DNA from: Hortaea werneckii
Lineage: Eukaryota; Ascomycota; Dothideomycetes; Mycosphaerellales; Teratosphaeriaceae
Direction: 5' to 3'
Assembly: GCA_037044905.1 (NCBI GenBank)
Contig: JBAOKB010000164.1
Location: 1-64,000, forward strand
DNA: 64,000 nucleotides
Shown: piece by piece, positions 47,145 through 58,164 of the stretch
How the letters are laid out: each line of letters opens with the position of its first letter
Numbering within the stretch: position 1 is the first letter of the stretch
Program-made: the position numbers and the translations under genes
Notes under the pieces: generated by a model
Seen by the model: the letters and a program-made list of their open reading frames with translations, nothing else
Databases searched by the model: none
What the model was told of the DNA's origin: nothing

Positions 47145-49017
47145 TTATCCAGCAGAACACTGTAATTTTTCCAAGCGTTGTTTCAGCAATGTGATGTTTG
47201 ACTTTTCGTCCTTGAGGGAGAGCATATCATGGATACACGATTGAACACTTCCGGCGACTTCGCCGACGCGACTGCCGAAGTCATGTGGCATTTCACCGTG
47301 TTTCAGTCGCCTTATCGTTTCGAGGCGCTCCATGCGGGTGCCGAATCGGATACAGCAATTCGAAGAAAATGATCCCAACGGCATAAATGTCCAATGTCGC
47401 GCTTGCGTGCGATGCCGCCGAAATTGGGCGGTAGATCTCCGTACCGACGGCAGTAGTGGAAGGGTTCGTCGCATGTTCCGGCTGAGCAAGGGCTGTGACG
47501 AGGCCAAAGTCGCCAATGCACACTTTCATAGCGGTGTTTCTTCTCTGCTGCTGATCGCGACATGTATCGCAAAGCACGAGGTCTGCTGAGCCACGAGACG
47601 CACGCGAACCGACGGTCTCAGCCATAAAGATGTTCGCTGGCTTTAAATCCCGATGGACAACTCCTTCACCATGTAAATACTCCACGCCGTCAAGAACAGC
47701 TAGAAGGATGTTGATGGATGCGTGCAAATGATAGCAGTGCTGGAAAGCAGGTGTCAAGCCGTCTTTCGGATTTAACAAGTCGGCGAGCGTCAATGGGTAC
47801 AATGCCATTTGCAGATGAAGCGCCAAAGCTGGACCCGGGTAGCAGCGGAAAATTCATGCGCTCCTGAATCCATTGCGTCCGTCTCGGATCGACTAACGTG
47901 TTCAACGCGAGGCGATTGGCCGGAGTCGACATGATTTCCACCCTGGGAAGGATCGCTGGTCTCAAAAACAACGCCAGCGCCTTCACTATCGGACTGCGTT
48001 ACCACCCTCCCGAGCGATGCTCTGCTGTGCTCGGCGCCGTCAATGGCGTCACTTTCACCACTTGCGTCTGACCACGCCCTGGAAAAGCTCGTCTGCGAAC
48101 CGGCATAAAGTCCGGAGGATCCGGATGAACGACCTAAGCTTCCAACATTGGCCCATTCTACCCAGCCACCGAAATATCGAACAATATTCGGATGATCTAG
48201 TCGTGCCAAGGTCCGAAGTTCGAGCAATAGCTCATCTAGCTCCACCTGCCCGCGTGCCCTGATACGAGCCATGCGTGCAGCACTGATAGGCACTACCTTG
48301 ACAGCGTACTGGACGCTATCCAGTTTATGCTGGACACGATAGACAGTTCCGTAACCTCCCTTGCCGAGCACGCCAATTTGATCAAAGTCCCGTACATATC
48401 TGCTAGGCTCAAGTATAGCGTGTGCGGGGGAAAGGGACTCCAGCACAGAAGAAGTATTGCTGTTAAACCTTTCGAGCCCGAGCGATTGAGGCGCGCTAGA
48501 GGACATCTGTGGAGTTTCTCGGTCGGTGATCATGCGTCTGAAGAGGGCGGGCACGTTTTGCGTTTGGTTTGCGGCCTGCGTTGTCGAAGCAGAAAGAATG
48601 TCCAGTCCATCTCGGTAGCGTTGTCTCGTTCCTGACAACCCTTCGTGCTCCAAACCAGAAGAGATTAGGTGGTGCGGTGCTAGCACCGCGCAGAGACGGC
48701 GATACCTGGACTCAGCCTCTGCTCGGACTCCATGGTCGTCCAAACGTTGTCCACGAGGCTTGCTTTCTTGCTCACGAAGCACTTCTGTCATGCATCTTTC
48801 CTCAAGCAAGGCGTGCAACAGCATCTGGCTATGCCAGCCTTCTTGAGGAGACCGGCTTGCCCAGGCTGACATTGCTCAAGGCGGATGTGGCCTGGTCTGC
48901 TGGTGCATCATTGAAGCTGAGATCTCGACTAACCTCTTCCGTCCCGTCTGCATTTTTGTCCTGGGTCTCTTCTGATGAGCTTGAGTCTACGCTAGAAGTG
49001 CGAAAGAATTTAGACAT
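47145..49017 (-). CDS. eIF2-alpha-kinase-like Ser/Thr protein kinase (HRI type), three frame breaks
   Basis: Reads from ATG 49017 (MSKFFRTSSVDSSSS) or from ATG 48872, to a stop at 47145. Kinase motifs are all there: glycine loop LGKGGYGTVY, catalytic Lys in YAVKVV, a long acidic insert after NIVRYFGGWVEW, HRDLKPANI, DFG and the eIF2AK-like GIIFFELLYP...FGTRMERLETIR. The split kinase domain with an insert is typical of eIF2-alpha kinases, which shut down translation under stress. Frame shifts: one extra base near 48835 (or an unrecognised intron), one missing C near 47850 (ACCCGGG for ACCCCGGG), one extra base near 47315 (CCGATTCGG). Sequence error or pseudogene; conserved text in every segment favours error. 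Confidence 0.75.
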
Positions 49018-49547
49018 GGTCGAGCGACCCGTCTCTTAAAGAGCGTCATACGTCTGGGCAGTGCGATTGGAATATATGCCTTGGTGTTGGGGAAGAGAGA
49101 AATCATACTTCAGCGCGATAAAAATCTCAATCAGAAAGAGCCCCTCCGTCAATGCTGGAGAGCGCTTGCGGAGTAGGTGAGGATCAGGTACCTCGATGTA
49201 GCTTGACCATTGACACGCCCTACACAGTCAACAGAATCGATGCGTTTCCAATGCCTTCCATAATGTTTTGAACAGGTTGTGAAGCCTAAAAACAAAACAG
49301 GTGTTGTGTTGTGTCAGCAGACTCGAGTCACGAAATGTTGTGGCGCTGCAGATGTGGCTGATGAAGAAGTCAAATCGGCCTGACTTCGGATGCGTGACTG
49401 CAGCAATGCTGGAAGGAGATCTCCGAACAAGCGACACCAGAATGGTCTGCCGTGATCCTTTCACATGTACCCCGAGTGGATGTGCATGATTTGATCTTGT
49501 CGGGAGACTTTTTGGGGAAAAAGCTGGACCTTTAATATGCCGAGATA
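49018..49547. other. Divergent intergenic region, kinase / PPR-like gene
   Basis: 530 bp. Promoter space for both genes; no other feature recognised. Confidence 0.45.
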
Positions 49548-51558
49548 ATGCAAACAGTCTGGTCTCGCATTGCGCAGACCAGGGGCACCTGCTGCTGCCC
49601 ACAATGCCTCCACTCAGGAACTGCTGGAATTAGCCGGAGAGCAACTGGATCAGCGACGAGACGTGCGCCACAATTCCTTACGTCTTCCACACTATGGTAC
49701 TCGGGAATATTTGCGGCAGCGGCGACATTCGATGCGGGTGTGAAGCAGCAGAGAAGAGAACAGTGGGACAAGGCCATCGCGGAGGTAAAGCAGGAGTTGG
49801 GCCAACCGGCGGAGAGAGTGACGCAGGATGGGAACAGCACGGAGTCAGATGCAGTGTTCTCTCCAGGCAGGGGAGATGCTCTTGATGCGTTAGCGGACGT
49901 AGGAGATGTCTTTTCGGAGGTCGAGCCTTACAGACAGAGGGCATTGTGGCCAGCCAACACCGGTCCTCCGTTGCAAATCCATCGTCTACCACCCGAGTCA
50001 ATATACGCCACGGATGTCCGTAAAGAACAGGCAGCGCTTCGGAGATGGACACCCAAGAAGCTGGAGGCCGTCATGCTGTCCATTGATGCGCTGCAGCTTA
50101 AAATATTCTACCAAATGGCAATGCAAAACGGATCCGATTGGAGAACAGAGGCTTCGGCGGCCGTGCCCATCAATTACCGAGATCAAATGTTCATGTCGGC
50201 AGAAGAGCTTCTCGCTGCCTTCGACTGCAAATCCAAGGACCTCGCTCGTCTTAAGCGGAGTGACCCCGAGCTCAATGGCTGGCAGCGCTCTGAGCAGGAC
50301 ATGCCGCTCTGCTCATACAGTCAAGACGACCAAGGTCTATTTCACGGCACTACACGAGAGCTAAACAAGTCTCTTCAGGCCCTTCAAGCAACATGCGGCA
50401 TCCGCAATCAAAACACCTGCGTTGCTCGCAAAAGTTGCATACAACCTTTCCATAAGTGCAGCACCTCCGAATGTGCATACCTATAACACACTCTTGCTTG
50501 GCTTTTCGAAAGCCCAACAGCCCCTCCTTGTTGGTAGCACGATACACTCACTGCGGAGAACTTCTATGCGCCCTAATGAGATCACCAACAGTGCAATCCT
50601 CAATCACTACACAGCACAAGATGATGCGGAAGGCTTCATCAAGTGGATCAAGCTGATGCGGGGTAAGAACGGAGGGCTCGCGCTGGCACGACCGGATATC
50701 CGTATCAATGAAGCTGGAGCCGACCGCTTAATACGCGATGAAGAACGAGGTAGACCCGACAGGGTCATACAGCTCCCGTACCCGACGCCAAATGTCTTCA
50801 GTGCCATCATTCGAGGGATGCTCAAATTCAGCGGTTTTGACACTGCGCTGGGCATCTGCGAACGGATGGGACAGGAGGGTTGGGGCCTTTGCATGAGCGG
50901 GTTGACTCCGCTCCTGAAGGACTGCGCAAGGCATGGCGACTGGGAATCGGGGCTTGCTGTCTGGGATCAGATCCAGGCTCTCAAGAAGAAAAGCACGCGG
51001 CGTCAAGGGAAAACTTTGGTGTCTGAAGTTGTGGGCTTAGATGCATATGCAGCTATGCTGAGGCTCTGCTCTCGGACTGGGCAGCGGGATAAGTTCGAGA
51101 GCGTTTGGCAGCAAGCTTGCCGGGCGCATCAAGGTCGGGCTGGAGTCTTGAAAGAAATTGTTGAGTATCAGCAGGCTCGGCCGAACGCTGCGGTCGCGGC
51201 GCAGTCGGAGCTGTGGGAAGATTTGGCCGGCAGTACTGGCGGCGAGGAGTCCCAAATTGTCACTCCGGAGGTGCGGCTTAGCAACAGAGACCAAGTTGAT
51301 GCTCCAGACATCCCCCAGGTAGACGGGGATGCCGCACCAGCCCGATCATTTGCTACTTCGGAGGGCATGATCAGACGAGATCACCCGGCACATCAAGCGC
51401 CTCCTCAGGATCGGCTTTTAGGAAGTGAAAGTGGCTCATATGTTCGCCGCAACAAGACCGAAACGACCAAGGCCGGACGAAAGGAGGTTACTGGCTATGC
51501 ACTTTCGATTGATGATTACTTTGAGCAGGCCGAACATTCAGCGGACATGCACTGTTAA
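49548..51558 (+). CDS. Mitochondrial pentatricopeptide-repeat-like protein, one frame break
   Basis: ATG 49548 opens an Arg/Ser/Thr-rich N-terminus without acidic residues (MQTVWSRIAQTRGTC...), as in mitochondrial targeting, followed by one hydrophobic stretch (about residues 48-60). The second half has PPR-like helical repeats (VHTYNTLLLGFSKAQQP; PNEITNSAILNHY; PNVFSAIIRGMLKFSG; LDAYAAMLRLCSRTGQ). The two halves are in different frames: near 50388 one extra base (CAAGCAAC where CAGCAAC would read on into QHAASAIKTPALLAK). Total about 670 residues to the stop at 51558. PPR proteins bind organelle RNA. I cannot name the orthologue. The C-terminal 150 residues are low-complexity. Confidence 0.68.
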
Positions 51559-52912
51559 TCGCTGGATGCCAAATGGATAGATGAGCAGGCGTTTCTGGAT
51601 TTATACTGCGAAACGGCGGCGTTTGACCACGGGCCTACAGGATAAGAAGATGCGCATCAGCGCAAGATATTCCTCACGAATTGCGCATAGATAACGTGTA
51701 CATCGTGTACGATATTTGTCGAGATCAACGACGATAGTATCGACTGCTCTGTCCCATTGAATTTTGAGTTCTTCGGTTGTCGATTAGCACCTGGTGGATG
51801 CAGTAGTAGAGGCATCGAATGCCGTCACCGAATACATACGCAGAGTTCCCAAGCAATAGCAAGATGGAATGATGTCGAGGACGTGGTGAAGGGCACGTGC
51901 ACACGCACTCTGGTCAAGGATCTATACCAAGTTCGAGTAGCCCTGCATCTGAGTGGACGCGCACTTTCCATTCTCGTCATGAAAGAAAAACCTGGGCTAT
52001 CGAGTAAGATATGCGATTGGGGTAAGAATCTGGTATGTCTGATAGATACATATCTTATCATTATTTTATTATGTATACTAGACAGGACCTCTAGTGCCTG
52101 AGAGCTGTTTCAAGTTGGATCGTCACGGCCATCCGCCATCTCCTGCAGCGGCGCACGGACGCCCAGTTCCAGTACAGTGCCGACTCCACGAGGCTGCATC
52201 TACCCAATGGGGACAGCGTCGCAAATTGACCCCAGTCAGTGCCTTGCAGAATCGGGGCATGGTGCCTGCGCAGGGACCAACGACATACAGTAGTATCCGC
52301 AGTCCGTAAACTCTGTGTGCTTTTGCCGAAACGCGACCGTTCTTTCCCTCCGTCTGCTGCACTCCGTCCACCACGTCGCCCTCCTTCCTTGCGTCGTCGT
52401 TGCCTGTCCGTCTGCCGTGCGAGTGGTTGCTGTCGGCCACACATTCACTTCCTCTTCCTCACCCATATCTCGCCCTCACGCCTACGTTCGTTCACATGAA
52501 ACTTCCTCGCAGCCACTGTCCATTTGCACGGTTAAGCTTTGTAAACAAAGGGTCGCTGGCAACGGGATTCGGGACCAAGTAATAACACCGGCGACGATAT
52601 TAAAGACGTTGCGACACACGTGGAATCGGGTTCAGAAGCCGTTGGGCCCAGGCTATGCATGGCAGACGTCCTTGGTATGCAGACGAGTGCGAAAAGGTAG
52701 CAGCGTTGGGCATGAGCGAGAGGCATCATCTGAGGCGAGGGAAGCGCAAAATCGCATCGAAAGGCTCCGTCACACCGCTCCGCTGTGGCGACACACCTGC
52801 AATATCCAACAACCGATATCGCCTGCGCGGCTCCCCGCAACAGAGCATAGCACATTTATTAACGGCGCCTTCGCTCGTCACCGCATTGCTCGCCAGTACT
52901 CTACCCGGCACC
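51559..52912. other. Intergenic, 1.35 kb, no gene recognised
   Basis: Short frames on both strands only. The stretch 52310-52520 is pyrimidine-rich (CTTCCT, CCCTC) and could be a transcribed leader or promoter of the SH3 membrane protein. An AT-rich patch (TATCATTATTTTATTATG) lies near 52053-52075. Confidence 0.4.
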
Positions 52913-54606
52913 ATGGCCCAGAGCTGCATATCACTTGAAGGATCAGACCTGTGCCCGGCATTCAATGCTTCTTCCATTTCCACCAACAGCAATTTGACGG
53001 GCCTGTTCCCTTTCCTGTCCGATGTGACCGACACAGCTTCTTTCGACTCGGGCTTAGAGGAGTACATATCCAACGGCTTTACTCAGACTCGGTATGTCAT
53101 GAACCGTTGATTTGCGTTCGCCTGATACTTACATTGCTCTAGCTACGGGACCCTTTTGGGGTGCGACGTAAATCTTGAAAACTCGACGGCTTTTTATGCA
53201 AGGTACACCGCAAGCGTTTTGTGCAATGCGATAGTGCAAAATTCGATAGACCCATGCGACCTTACCGGCGATGCCACACGTCCTTTGTGTGCGGATGCTT
53301 GTGCCTCATATGCAGAGAGCGAGCAGGAATTACTAGCAGTGATGTTTGTGGCACTGCGTCAGATGACGCACTGACTCAAATCCGAGCCGATTTCACCAAC
53401 TGCGCGTTGCCAGCAGATTCGCTCACCGGCAGCTGCATCGAAGGCGTTGAAAATGAGCCCAATGATTGTGGATTCGATGACAACCTGGGCTCCCTTTGCG
53501 AGTACTGCGCAGCAAGCTCGCCGAATAGTACCGACTCCTGCTGTGTCTTCGCCAACACCACGTCTCGTTGCGAGGGCGTCACCCTTCCAGTGGTTGCTTC
53601 TTCGTCATTACGCCCGGTCACCATGACCATGACTAGCGTCGAGAGCGCCACGTCCTCGCCATCTACTACGGCAGCCGCAGGAACCACCAATCGAGGGCTG
53701 ACTGGTGGCCAGATTGCTGGCGTAGTGGTCGGTTCAGTCCTCGGCGCGCTTCTACTCCTCGGCTTGCTGGTCTTTGGCTGTCTTTTCTTCAAGAAGCGTC
53801 AAGCTAGTAGTCCGGCTACGAGTGTTTTCAATCAACCTGCAACAAGCCGTCATCAGCCTCCAATGGCGATGGCATACAACGATGGCGCGAGAGACGGAGA
53901 ACGTGCTGGGACTGCGCTAATGCCGGGCGGTAGAGTCGCTCGCATGTCCGCGCTTGAAGGATCTAGTAGTTCTGAGTACGGACGCGGCAGCTCCGTCCCA
54001 ATGGGAGGCTTTGTTGGTGACCGAAAGTCGACGTCGGATGAGGGAGACTCTCCACAATCGAGAGGTATGCTTGGTGTCGGCCCTGACGGTCCACCCAAAC
54101 CCAAGAGAAGTGGCTCTTTGTCCAGTGGATCCCAGCTCGCCTTAGCCGGTGCAGAGAACACGTCCCCGAGCTCAAACGAGAACTTTACTTCGCCGGAGTC
54201 ACAGGGTCAGAGTGAGCAGCTCAGCTTTTTCAAGGACTACTATTCCTCAGACGAAATTCGCCCAGGAGATCTTGTTTCCACATTATGGGCCTACGAGCCC
54301 AGAGCTTCGGACGAATTCCAGCTTGAGCGTGGAGACATGATCAAAGTGCTCGGTATCTGGGATGATGGATGGGCGACCGGCGTTCGTGTCAGAGGGCGAG
54401 CTGAAGATTGGCGACCCGACAGTCGACGACAACGCGATAGCGCCCAGAGTCAAGCATCCAAACGGCCTGGCACTTCAAAGGATGAGGGAGAAGTCAAGGC
54501 TTTCCCGCTGGTGTGTATCTGCCTACCGCAGCACTGGCGCAAGACCATCGAAGGCGATTCAACAGAAGGATCTGGTCATCCACAAGGCTATCAGGAGCTC
54601 CCTTGA
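52913..54606 (+). CDS. Single-pass membrane protein with cytosolic SH3 domain, one frame break
   Basis: Start ATG 52913 in a strong CACCATGG context (MAQSCISLEGSDLCPAFN). Exon 1 is 52913..53091; a 51-nt intron; exon 2 from 53143. The extracellular half is cysteine-rich and N-glycosylation-rich (a conserved ascomycete module). One helix follows (GQIAGVVVGSVLGALLLLGL, about 53707-53790), then a Ser-rich linker and an SH3 domain (LVSTLWAYEPRASDEFQLERG ... GIWDDGWATG), ending FPLVCICLPQHW. Near 53329 one A is missing (GAATT for GAAATT), shifting EQE to ITSSDVCG. With it restored about 548 residues result. The layout resembles Fus1/Sho1-type cell-surface adaptors; the exact role is not inferable. 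Confidence 0.8.
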
Positions 54607-55365
54607 TCACTACGACAGCATTTTCAGCACAGCATGCACTGCTACGATTCTACCATTTGCCTCTGCACCGGACGGCGTTTACGACACTTTTGACATTTTC
54701 CAGCGTTCTCGTTTTCTTCATCACGGTCCGTGACTAAAGATCACGCACCGCATATTGCATGCTCTTCAGCGATCCTCTTTGATTTCGACTTCTCCCACAC
54801 CCGGACTCCATGCGACATCCAACCAGCTGCGGCTGGGAACTTGCATCCGATGCATTGTCTGCGGACAAATTCACCGGACTTCCATCACCAAGCATTTTGC
54901 TCTTCTCGATTGGCATGCGTAGCAAGCACTTCCACATCCCCCCAATCTTCAGGCACGTTTTTTTGACCTTGGAAAGTGTGGCTGGCTTGAATTGGCGGTT
55001 TCCATCTTGGACATTAGAGATACCCCTTTTTTTGTACATAGCTGCTAATGTGTATAACCATGAATGCACTTTTCCTTCGCCTTCACCAACCCAAAAATCG
55101 GCTCTAGAGATAATTTCTGATTCATAGATTTCTTTAAATGTCCCGGATGTTGCCATACCTGGAAGCACGTGATGATCCAGCCAGTCAGCAAAGTTCCGGA
55201 TTTGCCTGATCTAAAACTTTACCTGATCGAAAAAGGCCCTTAATTACCCTCTTCGAGCACGCATGCTTTCAAAGCTTCAGACGTTCGCAGTCCCCGTCCC
55301 AATTCAACTTTGCATATATTTTCCTCTCCTCTCACAAGTGGACCCTGTAGAAAACCAATGGTCGC
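54607..55365. other. Intergenic region between SH3 and hemerythrin genes
   Basis: 759 bp. A 144-residue minus-strand frame (54734-55168) spans much of it but shows no domain, signal peptide or spliced extension, so I leave it out as a gene. The last 100 bp are pyrimidine-rich, fitting a promoter or 5' leader. Confidence 0.4.
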
Positions 55366-56241
55366 ATGCAAATGCTCCGATATCTAGTAGGTGGTTTACT
55401 CCTCTCCCCTCTTTACCGACGACCCGTCCAAGCTACCCGAACCCTGGTTTCCTCTTCCTCCTACAGCAGCAACAGCAGCCGCGCCTTCACCAGTACCTGT
55501 CCCAACCCATTCCACAGCATGGAGGAGAACCCCTTCCGCGAGATGGCGCGCGAAGGCGTCCCGCGGACGGATGAACCGACGCATGTCGCGGCGCCGGAGA
55601 AGGAGGAACAGGACCTACCCAAGTTGAGTCCGCAGGAGTTTCGGATCTACAATCGCATGGCGGAGCATATGGACATGTTTGTAAGTTTTTCTTTTTTTTT
55701 CGGGTCTTAAGAAGAGAGGGAGAGATTTTTCTACAATCTGAACGAGGGAAAAGTGGTGTCGAGCTGAAAAAACTGACGACGCCGGGGTGGGTGTGTGTTG
55801 TGATCGATATAGCATGAGAATTTCCGACAGTCGTGGGATCTGCTTATGGGGGCATGTACGGCGGGGAAAAGGCCGCAGGGCATGAGTATCCGTGCCTTCC
55901 TTTCCGTTGGCGAGCAGTTCTGCCATCATCTTACGATCCATCACACGATAGAGGAGCAGCATATCTTCCCTGTGCTCGCTAAGAAGATGCCGGCGTTTAA
56001 GAAGGAGTTGCAGCTTCTGACGCAGCATAAGAAGATTCATCAGGGGCTTGATAAGTTTGAGGAGTACATCAGTCAGTGTCGGAGCGGGGAGAAGGAGTTA
56101 AGGTTGGAAGAGATGAAGGGGGTGATGGAGACGTTTGGGGGAGTGCTGTGGCAGCATCTTGATGACGAGGTGAAGGAGCTGAGGGCGGAGAATATGAGGA
56201 AGTTTTGGAGTCCGGCGGAGATGCGGAGCTTGCCAATGTGA
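55366..56241 (+). CDS. Hemerythrin/HHE-domain protein, possibly mitochondrial
   Basis: Spliced as 55366..55680, 55813..56241 (132-nt GT-AG intron), 247 residues; a start at ATG 55519 (MEENPFREM) would give 196. The longer form begins with an Arg/Ser-rich, acid-free stretch (MQMLRYLVGGLLLSPLYRR) that looks like a mitochondrial presequence, so I keep it. The HHE four-helix bundle has its iron ligands as HENF, HHLTIHHTIEEQHIF, HKKIHQGL and HLDDE. Hemerythrin-like proteins bind a di-iron centre and may sense or store O2, NO or iron; the role in fungi is poorly known. The gene converges with DCC1, 76 bp between stops. Confidence 0.8.
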
Positions 56242-56317
56242 AGTTACGACAGTCATGCTCGTCCATTTTGTAAATATCCTAATGCGGTTCACACGATAGA
56301 CTTTCCGCGCAACTCGA

Positions 56318-57446
56318 TCATGCGGTCTTCTTCGAAGCGCGGAATTTCTCGTGCCATTTCCTCTTGGCTCCAAGCATCGACTTGCCTTCTGCTGCAGCAG
56401 CCTTTCCAGGCTCGCTTGGTTGCTCCTTCTCGGTGTGGCTGCCTGCAAGTGTAATTTCGCGGCCATCATTCAGCAGAGTGTAGTGGCCATTCAACAGCTC
56501 GAGCTTCGGCGAATTTCGCCATTTCTCCGGCAGCAAGCCTCGCCATGCTGACATGAAACTGGAGAGCAGGACTGAACCTCGTTCTTGCGTGCTGGTCTCC
56601 AATTGACTTAGCCCAATGAATTTGAGGCAAGACTGTTGTTCAATGAGCTTCTCTTGTGATTCGGGCTTGTCGTCTGTGATAGCCCTGATGGCCGCCTGCA
56701 CAAGCTGAGGTGGCAGGTCGTTCATCTGTGAGCTGAGGTTGGCAAGCTGCGGCTGCGATAAAGCGGCCGTGAGATCTATCTCATGCGTTGCGGCCTCTTC
56801 CAGGATTGATTTCCAAGCTTGTAACTTGACCTGGCCGCTTGGGATGAAGCAGCCTCTAGGATCTTCTAATTGGAAGCAAGCTAAGGCCTCATAAGCAGAC
56901 TGACATTCCAAGTGACTGAAGGGGACGTTGGCGAAGAGCTGATCTTTAGTGAGGAGATCCTTGGATCGGATCTGTCCTGTCGACGAATATATTGGCAAGG
57001 CAGTTTTCATGTGCATCTTGACTGTTTCCGGGCTGGCAGGCAACGGTGCTACTTCCAGGGTGAAATCGTTCTTTGCCATGGCCTGTACGCCAGTGCTCGG
57101 TATGGCGCCTTCTTCATGGCTCGCCACGTCCTTCAGCTGCGTCAGGTAGAGCGAATTGGATGTGTTGACCTGCCGGACACTGAACGTGCTGTTGTCGGTG
57201 CAGATTGCTGCCTGGGTGTCGTGCGCACCTCCTGATGGCCCTTCCGCCGACTTGAATTGCAAGCTGCAGACACATCAGCCTCCTGGTGCCCGATGATGGG
57301 AGATGTCGTCGTCAGCCCTACGCTTGCGGAGAGTCCGCGGTCAGGATGCCAAGAAGCTCGGGCGGGAGCTCGAGGAGGCGGCAGTGGTCATATTTTTCCT
57401 CAGGCAGAAGCGAGAATGGGATGCCGTCCTGTGTCTGGGTCGCCAT
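56318..57446 (-). CDS. DCC1: Sister chromatid cohesion protein Dcc1
   Basis: Spliced as complement(56318..57263, 57322..57446), 356 residues (yeast 380). One 58-nt GTAGGG...CAG intron joins MATQTQDGIPFSLLPEEKYD...DSPQA to LQFKSAEG. The reading LQFKS, the N-terminal beta-rich domain (ICTDNSTFSVRQVNTSNSLY) and the C-terminal winged-helix region (GLLPEKWRNSPKLELLNGHY) mark Dcc1, which with Ctf8 joins Ctf18-RFC to load PCNA and support cohesion. It is divergent from the RhoGEF gene over 718 bp. Confidence 0.88.
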
Positions 57447-58164
57447 TGTTGTTGCCGGTTGTGGTGATGGTGGTGGTGGGTGGTGGTGTTATGGAGTCTC
57501 ACGTTCCGTAGCCTCGAGTATTACCCAGGCAATGATACCTTGGGTATGTACCTTAGGTCCCTCAGGCGTGGAATACACAGGCGGGTCATCCGTGTGGCCT
57601 CCGACAATGTCCGGCGCGCACGGTTGGGCAGGTGCAAAGGCGTCGAAGCGCGCGGTTTCACGTGTCTCCAGCATGAGTTTGCCGCCAAACTTTAATTAGC
57701 AGCTGCACGGCGGCCACAGTACAGGGAACAGCAGCATTGGCCAATAGCAGGCCGCCGCCACAGCGCTGCACAGATCGCTTGCGCGCATCTCAGGCAAGGA
57801 ACAACCCAGATCGCGTGCAGCCGTAGTGGACCCGCCTCACCCGCTTTCCCACTACCTGAGCGACGCTTGCTGCTTTCTGGCCCATCGCATGCAGGTACAG
57901 CTTTCCCGTGTCACTCTGACTTCCGGCTACTTCTGGGCCTTTGTTTGCGCGTTGTTTACACCACAATAATACTTGTTGTTGTCGTCGCTGCGGTTGTGGG
58001 TGGGGAATAGCTTGAAGAGCACCGGGGGCATAGATACTGGACACTTGACGACAACTTGGACGCGATACCGTATTACTCGAGCGATGAGCAGCACGCCCGG
58101 CGCACGCGGTCAGGACATGCGAGCATTCTTGGTGAGAGACTGAGGAACAACACATCATCTCACA
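57447..58164. promoter_or_regulatory. Divergent promoter region, DCC1 / RhoGEF
   Basis: 718 bp between start codons. A GGTGG/TGGTGG-rich patch at 57460-57490 lies in the DCC1 5' leader. No other feature recognised. Confidence 0.4.

Noticed and set aside
54734..55168. 144-residue minus-strand frame between the SH3 and hemerythrin genes
   Set aside because: No domain, signal peptide, splice partner or promoter signal; composition looks like non-coding DNA read by chance.
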